A stretch of DNA of 64,000 nucleotides from CAG-411 sp050875145 (GTDB taxonomy: Bacteria > Bacillota > Clostridia > Lachnospirales > Lachnospiraceae): the NCBI GenBank assembly GCA_050875145.1, contig JBNMLH010000017.1:3217-67216 (forward strand). The letters are read 5' to 3'. The notes below the pieces were generated by a model, which saw only the letters and a list, made by a program, of their open reading frames with translations, had not been told where the DNA came from and made no database searches. Made by a program: the position numbers and the translations under genes. This document shows, piece after piece, positions 59,777 to 64,000 of the stretch. Position 1 is the first letter of the stretch. Each line of letters opens with the position of its first letter.

Positions 59777-60364
59777 CTAGACTAGCAGTTTTTCCAGTTG
59801 TTCCGTTATTAAAGATTTATTTCCATTATTATTTATAAACTGCTGACATTGCTCCTTCATTCTAGCATTCACCCTTTGATTGTCCATAATGTTATCAATC
59901 TTGTCATCAGAATACCCGCGATCTCTTTTTAAACGTTCTCTTCGTACAGCATCCTCCGCATCCACGTACCATACTTCATCACACATCTTGTCTAGTCCTG
60001 TTTGAAACATAATCGCACTTTCTATCACATAGTAAGTATATTCTTTTTTCTTTCTCTGCTGTTCAATATCTTCAAATAAATACTGCTTCACCCATGGATG
60101 TATAATAGAATTAAGTTGCTCTAATAACCTCTCCTCACGAAAAACTTTATCTGACACAAGTTTTCGATTAATTTCCTTATTTTCATCTAAAATGTCTTTG
60201 CCTAGTAACTGTATAATCTGCTCATAGCTTTTTGTATCCTTCTGATATGCCAGATGTCCGATCTCATCTGTCATTTGCAATCTTACATTAAAATGTTCTT
60301 CCATTAACTTTCCAACGGTTGATTTTCCACTTCCGACACTACCTGTTAATCCAATTATTCTCAT
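59777..60364 (-). CDS. coaE: Dephospho-CoA kinase
   Basis: ATG 60364 follows AAAGGAG (8 nt), within the end of polA; the longer frame is rejected. The 195-residue enzyme phosphorylates dephospho-CoA, the last CoA step. P-loop GLTGSVGSGKSTVGKLME (residues 4-21), LQMTDEIGHLAYQK, SIIHPWVKQY and RLKRDRGYSDDKIDNIMDNQ are present. It lies directly after polA, a common order in Firmicutes. Confidence 0.9.
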   Translation of the reverse strand: MRIIGLTGSVGSGKSTVGKLMEEHFNVRLQMTDEIGHLAYQKDTKSYEQIIQLLGKDILDENKEINRKLVSDKVFREERLLEQLNSIIHPWVKQYLFEDIEQQRKKKEYTYYVIESAIMFQTGLDKMCDEVWYVDAEDAVRRERLKRDRGYSDDKIDNIMDNQRVNARMKEQCQQFINNNGNKSLITEQLEKLLV

Positions 60365-60389
60365 TTGTATCTCCTTTATCTCAGCTCTA

Positions 60390-63155
60390 CTAATGTGCTT
60401 CATTCCAGTTATTACCCTGCTGCACATCAATTTCTAAAGGCACTGATAACTGTATAACCTGATCCATTTCTTCTTCCAGAATTTTTCTGACCGCCTCTAT
60501 CTCGTCTACATGCGTTTCTACAAGTAATTCATCATGTATCTGTAATAAAAGTTGGGAACGTAGTCCTTCTTTTTGTATCCGATCATTTACCCGTATCATT
60601 GCCAATTTTATTATGTCAGCTGCCGTTCCCTGAATTGGTGAATTCATAGCAACTCGTTCTCCAAACGAACGTTGATTGAAATTTTTTGAAGCCAATTCCG
60701 GAACAGGTCTTCTTCTTCCCATCAGAGAAACTACATATCCATTCTTTTTTCCCTGTTCTACTGACTCGTCTAAATACTTCTTTATTCCCGGATAAGTTGA
60801 AAAATATCGTTCAATATATTCTTGTGCCTCTTTTCTGGATATATTTAAGTCCTGACCTAATCCAAAAGAACTGATACCATACACAATTCCAAAGTTTACC
60901 GCTTTTGCATTACTTCTCTGCTGTGCAGTTACCTCTTCAAAAGGTGTATGAAATACTTCAGATGCAGTGATACGATGAATATCTTTTCCTGTATTGTATG
61001 CACGAATTAAACTTTCATCCCCTGACATATGTGCTAAGATTCTTAACTCAATTTGTGAATAATCTGCATCCAAAAAGACATATCCATCCTTCGGTATAAA
61101 TACCTTTCTTATTTCTCTTCCAAGTTCCATACGAATTGGAATATTTTGCAAATTAGGCTCTGTACTACTCAAACGACCTGTAGCAGTCACCGTCTGATTA
61201 AATTTTCCATGAATTCGCCCATCTACTGGTGAAATATATTCAATCAGTCCATCCGCATAGGTAGACTTTAATTTTGTCAACTGACGGTATTCCAAAATAT
61301 CTGCCACAATAGCATATTGACTTTTAAGTCCCTCTAATACCTCTGCACTTGTAGAATATCCAGTCTTTGTTTTCTTTCCATTTGGCAATCCCATCTTTTC
61401 AAATAGAATAATTCCAAGTTGTTTCGGTGAATTTATATTAAATTCTTCCCCAGCCTGACCATATATTTTTTTCTCTAAGTCCTCTATTTTTGAAATAAGA
61501 CCTGTACCATATTGGCACAATGCTTCTTTATTTACGCGTATTCCTCGTTGCTCCATTTGAAATAACACATACAACAATGGCATTTCTACACTTGTATATA
61601 ATTCTATCATTTCTGTTTTTTTCAAATTTTCTAATAAATTTACTGTAACAGCTTCAGCTATATAACTTTGATAACAGCAATATTCAATTACAGCTTCTTC
61701 TTTTTCAGTCTTACATTGCTCCCAGGTTTTCTTCTCTAAAATCTCTTTAGCAGATAAACATGTAATGCCCAAATACTCCTTAGCCAACTCCTGATATTCA
61801 TAAGAATCCTGTAGAGGTGATAACAAATATTTTGCAATGGAAACATCAAAAAGATTATGCATTGCCTGATAATTCAAAATAGTATTGTCCAACTTATATT
61901 GCTCAAATAAAGCGTTTACAATATATAGAAAACGTTTCCCGTCTAATACACTAAAAAAGAAATTGTTTTCCATCCATTGATAAAGTCGTGAAGCAAACTT
62001 TGACTCCTGAAACCAATTTTGCGAGCAATCTATATAATAGGTCTTATCCTGTACTGTAACAGCTAGTGCCAATAACAGATTAGATGCTATTTCATCTGAA
62101 ACCTCAAAAAAAGATAACTGTCCTCCTTTTTCTATATAACAAACTTCTTCCTCTTTTTTATAAAACAAATTATTCAACCAATTATCTTCTACTAACAAAT
62201 ATAAACCAATTCTGTTCTGTTTTTTTGCACATGAATCCACTATAGAAAATACTTTTTCAGCATCACTCCAATTCGAAACTTTTACAAATGTTTTCTTTAT
62301 CCCCGTTACTTCTATATCTTTCTTTTCTTTATCTGATGCTTTCTCATCAAAATAAAATCCTTCTTTATTTAAATATTGAAGTATATTCTCTCTCCTTTGT
62401 TCCAAACAAGCATTCTCTATATTAAAATTTATACTGCAATTTCTATTTAATGTTGTACGAAACTTTTTTTGTTTTCCGCTATCACTATATTTTATGATTT
62501 TTTCTTTTACTCGCTTCGACAACAGTTCTTCTTGTCTCTCGATAATTTCTTCAAATGAATTAAACTTCTGCAATAATTTAGCCGCAGTCTTTATACCAAT
62601 ATTCCCCTTTTCCTCACTATCTCTGCATGCTAAAATAGCATACAAATCAGGCAATAAACAAGGCAAAACACCATATTCTTCTATTACCTTCTCTTCCGAA
62701 TAAATTTTAAAGTCTTCTTCTCTCAAAACAGAAGAACAAATAACCTCTGTATTTTCTGATACCATTTGCAACATTTTCACATTATTAGAATAAATTAAAA
62801 CCTTTTCCCATTGTTTCGTATTTTGTGCTAACATAGTCGAAATCAAATCGCAAGTTTCTGCATCTTTATCTTGTACTACAGAAATTTCTAATTTTGTTAA
62901 TAAATCTTTGATTTGTTCTATTTGTTGGATATATGAAGTTGGTAAATCACTGGTATTCTCACTTTCGATCTCATCATTGCCATAAACCACAAAAAGGTGA
63001 GAAGGCTCCGCTTTTTTAATAATATAAAGCATAGACTGCATAAATTCATAAACCGCATTGTCTATCTTATATATCGCTCTCTTAAAATCAGGAATTTGAA
63101 AAAATATTTCCCTAAAAAAACTTTGCCCATCAATTATAACTAATTTTTCTTTCAT
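60390..63155 (-). CDS. polA: DNA polymerase I with degenerate nuclease sites
   Basis: ATG 63155 follows GGAGAATAGG. The 921-residue protein keeps the polymerase motifs FLDADYSQIELRILAHMSGD (A, about 695), RSNAKAVNFGIVYGISSFGL (B, 755) and LLLQIHDELLVETH (C, 876). The 5'-nuclease domain (1-280) keeps Asp9, Glu100 and Asp103 but reads VVYGND where FD is expected, AETCD for EADD, and YSNNVKMLQMV for the two-Asp GDxD block. The proofreading domain shows GLYLLVEDNW where DxE is expected. So gap-filling synthesis is likely; both nuclease activities look lost. It precedes coaE. Confidence 0.9.
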   Translation of the reverse strand: MKEKLVIIDGQSFFREIFFQIPDFKRAIYKIDNAVYEFMQSMLYIIKKAEPSHLFVVYGNDEIESENTSDLPTSYIQQIEQIKDLLTKLEISVVQDKDAETCDLISTMLAQNTKQWEKVLIYSNNVKMLQMVSENTEVICSSVLREEDFKIYSEEKVIEEYGVLPCLLPDLYAILACRDSEEKGNIGIKTAAKLLQKFNSFEEIIERQEELLSKRVKEKIIKYSDSGKQKKFRTTLNRNCSINFNIENACLEQRRENILQYLNKEGFYFDEKASDKEKKDIEVTGIKKTFVKVSNWSDAEKVFSIVDSCAKKQNRIGLYLLVEDNWLNNLFYKKEEEVCYIEKGGQLSFFEVSDEIASNLLLALAVTVQDKTYYIDCSQNWFQESKFASRLYQWMENNFFFSVLDGKRFLYIVNALFEQYKLDNTILNYQAMHNLFDVSIAKYLLSPLQDSYEYQELAKEYLGITCLSAKEILEKKTWEQCKTEKEEAVIEYCCYQSYIAEAVTVNLLENLKKTEMIELYTSVEMPLLYVLFQMEQRGIRVNKEALCQYGTGLISKIEDLEKKIYGQAGEEFNINSPKQLGIILFEKMGLPNGKKTKTGYSTSAEVLEGLKSQYAIVADILEYRQLTKLKSTYADGLIEYISPVDGRIHGKFNQTVTATGRLSSTEPNLQNIPIRMELGREIRKVFIPKDGYVFLDADYSQIELRILAHMSGDESLIRAYNTGKDIHRITASEVFHTPFEEVTAQQRSNAKAVNFGIVYGISSFGLGQDLNISRKEAQEYIERYFSTYPGIKKYLDESVEQGKKNGYVVSLMGRRRPVPELASKNFNQRSFGERVAMNSPIQGTAADIIKLAMIRVNDRIQKEGLRSQLLLQIHDELLVETHVDEIEAVRKILEEEMDQVIQLSVPLEIDVQQGNNWNEAH

Positions 63156-63173
63156 CCTATTCTCCAATCTGCC

Positions 63174-63674
63174 TTATTGACCTGTTTTACTTCTATTATT
63201 AATTTCTACTGCATTTCTTTGCATTTGTATATTTTTATCAAGTTGTTTATCCTTAATCCTTTGAAGCACATTATCAATTGGATTGTAAGTTGGTAATACA
63301 TATTCTAAATTACTAATCTGATTTTCTCTTACCTCTTGTTCCACAATCTTTTCCTGTTCATGCGTAAGTAATACAAGCAAAACAGCAATAAGCGCCAACA
63401 ACAGAACCATTTTAGGTGCTCTCCAAAACTTAGTTTTATCAATTTCTGCTCGTGTACGAATCAGATGTTCTTCAAACTGACCATGTAAATCAAGGGAACC
63501 AGTCGTATCATCGTCCAATTCCTGCAAGCCAATCAATAAAATATAATACACTTCCAGTTCTTCTTTGCAATCCGGACAGTTGTCTATATGTTGTAAAATA
63601 TCTTTTGCTTCTTCAAGTGTTAGTTCACTTTTTACAAAAGGTACAATCAAACTTTGTACTTCTCTACAGTCCAA
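63174..63674 (-). CDS. Zinc-finger anti-sigma-like membrane protein
   Basis: TTG 63674 (GAGGAAGAATA upstream) gives MDCREVQSLIVPFVKSELTL and 166 residues; an upstream ATG at 63701 has a site too close. ZF-HC2 motif HIDNCPDCKEE (His29, Cys33, Cys36) and one membrane helix (VLLLALIAVLLVLL, about 90-103) form the layout of anti-sigma factors, with an extracytoplasmic tail (ENQISNLEYVLPTYNP). No sigma factor gene is adjacent in the window. It is the first gene before polA, 18 bp apart. Confidence 0.75.
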   Translation of the reverse strand: MDCREVQSLIVPFVKSELTLEEAKDILQHIDNCPDCKEELEVYYILLIGLQELDDDTTGSLDLHGQFEEHLIRTRAEIDKTKFWRAPKMVLLLALIAVLLVLLTHEQEKIVEQEVRENQISNLEYVLPTYNPIDNVLQRIKDKQLDKNIQMQRNAVEINNRSKTGQ

Positions 63675-64000
63675 TATTCTTCCTCTTTTCTGTTTTATCA
63701 TTCCTAAATTTATTTTAATGATATACTCTATAATTTATATCCTATTATATCATATCAATTAAGTATACGGCTATAGTCATTAATTGAATATTTATAAAGT
63801 AACAATACGTTTTTAGAATCAAAAAAAGCTTTCATCCCAAGATGAAAGCCTCTTTCCTGTACCTTCAAAACTACACACTGTATTCCATCCATAACTAGCC
63901 CAAGTACTAAGCTCGAAACTACCTCGCTAAGTGCTTGTGCATGTATCGCACGTAAACGATAAAAATACTATCGTTAAGTGCTCATAACTAGGTCAAGACC
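63675..64000. other. Spacer with rRNA-operon-like sequence
   Basis: On the minus strand TGTGTAGTTTTGAAGGTAC before the terminator resembles the spacer sequence at rRNA operon ends in clostridia. Two copies each of CTAGTTATG and GCACTTA(A/G)CGA, plus AACGATA/TATCGTT (63955-63975), occur upstream. No 5S, tRNA or 23S body is visible in this window, so the call rests on likeness only. Confidence 0.4.
63821..63850 (-). terminator. Strong terminator, minus strand
   Basis: GGCTTTCATC-TTGG-GATGAAAGC followed by TTTTTTT on the minus strand. It ends a transcript entering from beyond the right edge, probably an rRNA operon. Confidence 0.8.

Overview
The window looks like a low-GC, Gram-positive gut clostridium, most likely of the Lachnospiraceae. 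The grounds are AT-rich DNA, strong AGGAGG-type ribosome sites, several TTG and GTG starts, and family-typical genes: an ACT/PFL pair, RqcH, RecU, a DUF6110 plus P-type ATPase pair, heterodimeric ABC exporters and FliB. No species can be named from the sequence alone.
Bases 1 to about 14,400 are the right-hand part of an integrated mobile element that runs off the left edge. On the minus strand it carries a PcfJ-like (partial), DUF7666-type, PcfK-like, RNase H-like and HUH-type Rep block, then small unknown genes, a hexapeptide-repeat (left-handed beta-helix) protein encoded by an 18-bp DNA repeat, several tiny proteins and an excisionase-like HTH protein. Between the last small genes and the excisionase lie two long inverted repeats that share a loop block. 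Next come an accessory cassette (a SWIM zinc-finger gene flanked by duplicated small genes), a RelE-type toxin with its antitoxin under a symmetric operator, three XRE regulators, a DUF4041/GIY-YIG protein, a structured leader, a tyrosine integrase, and a two-TM protein next to an ImmA-like protease. Phased 10-bp and 11-bp direct repeats at 14,252-14,400 probably lie close to the attachment site. No capsid, tail or T4SS gene is visible in the part shown.
Bases 14,460-64,000 are chromosomal and mostly on the minus strand. Region 14.5-21.7 kb holds central metabolism (gdhA, glgP, lysC) and fliB. Region 21.9-29.9 kb holds two heterodimeric ABC exporter pairs separated by a HAD phosphatase. Region 30.4-33.3 kb holds DUF2325, a P1B-like ATPase and DUF6110. 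Region 33.6-40.0 kb encodes secreted or envelope proteins (Ig-like surface protein, GHL10 hydrolase, HAD, GH25 lysozyme). A plus-strand island at 40.3-43.6 kb carries DUF5662, rqcH and a PHP phosphatase. Region 43.7-51.3 kb is rich in RNA modification and DNA repair genes (MnmM/YtqB, RecU, RluA, YgiQ, RsuA-type, RsmF-type). Region 51.4-57.4 kb holds a small alarmone synthetase, an M23 peptidase, pepD, PFL, ACT and an MBL nuclease. Region 57.5-63.7 kb holds an FtsA-like ATPase with a triplicated C-terminal module, coaE, polA and an anti-sigma-like membrane protein. The right edge looks like the distal end or spacer of an rRNA operon read leftwards.
The points most worth a second look are the paired long inverted repeats in the mobile element (5,291-5,658), a candidate antisense RNA over the rep leader (about 3,432-3,498), the SWIM cassette between duplicated genes, the shared N-terminal module of the SWIM and DUF4041 proteins, and a PolA whose 5'-nuclease and proofreading active sites both look degenerate while its polymerase motifs are intact.
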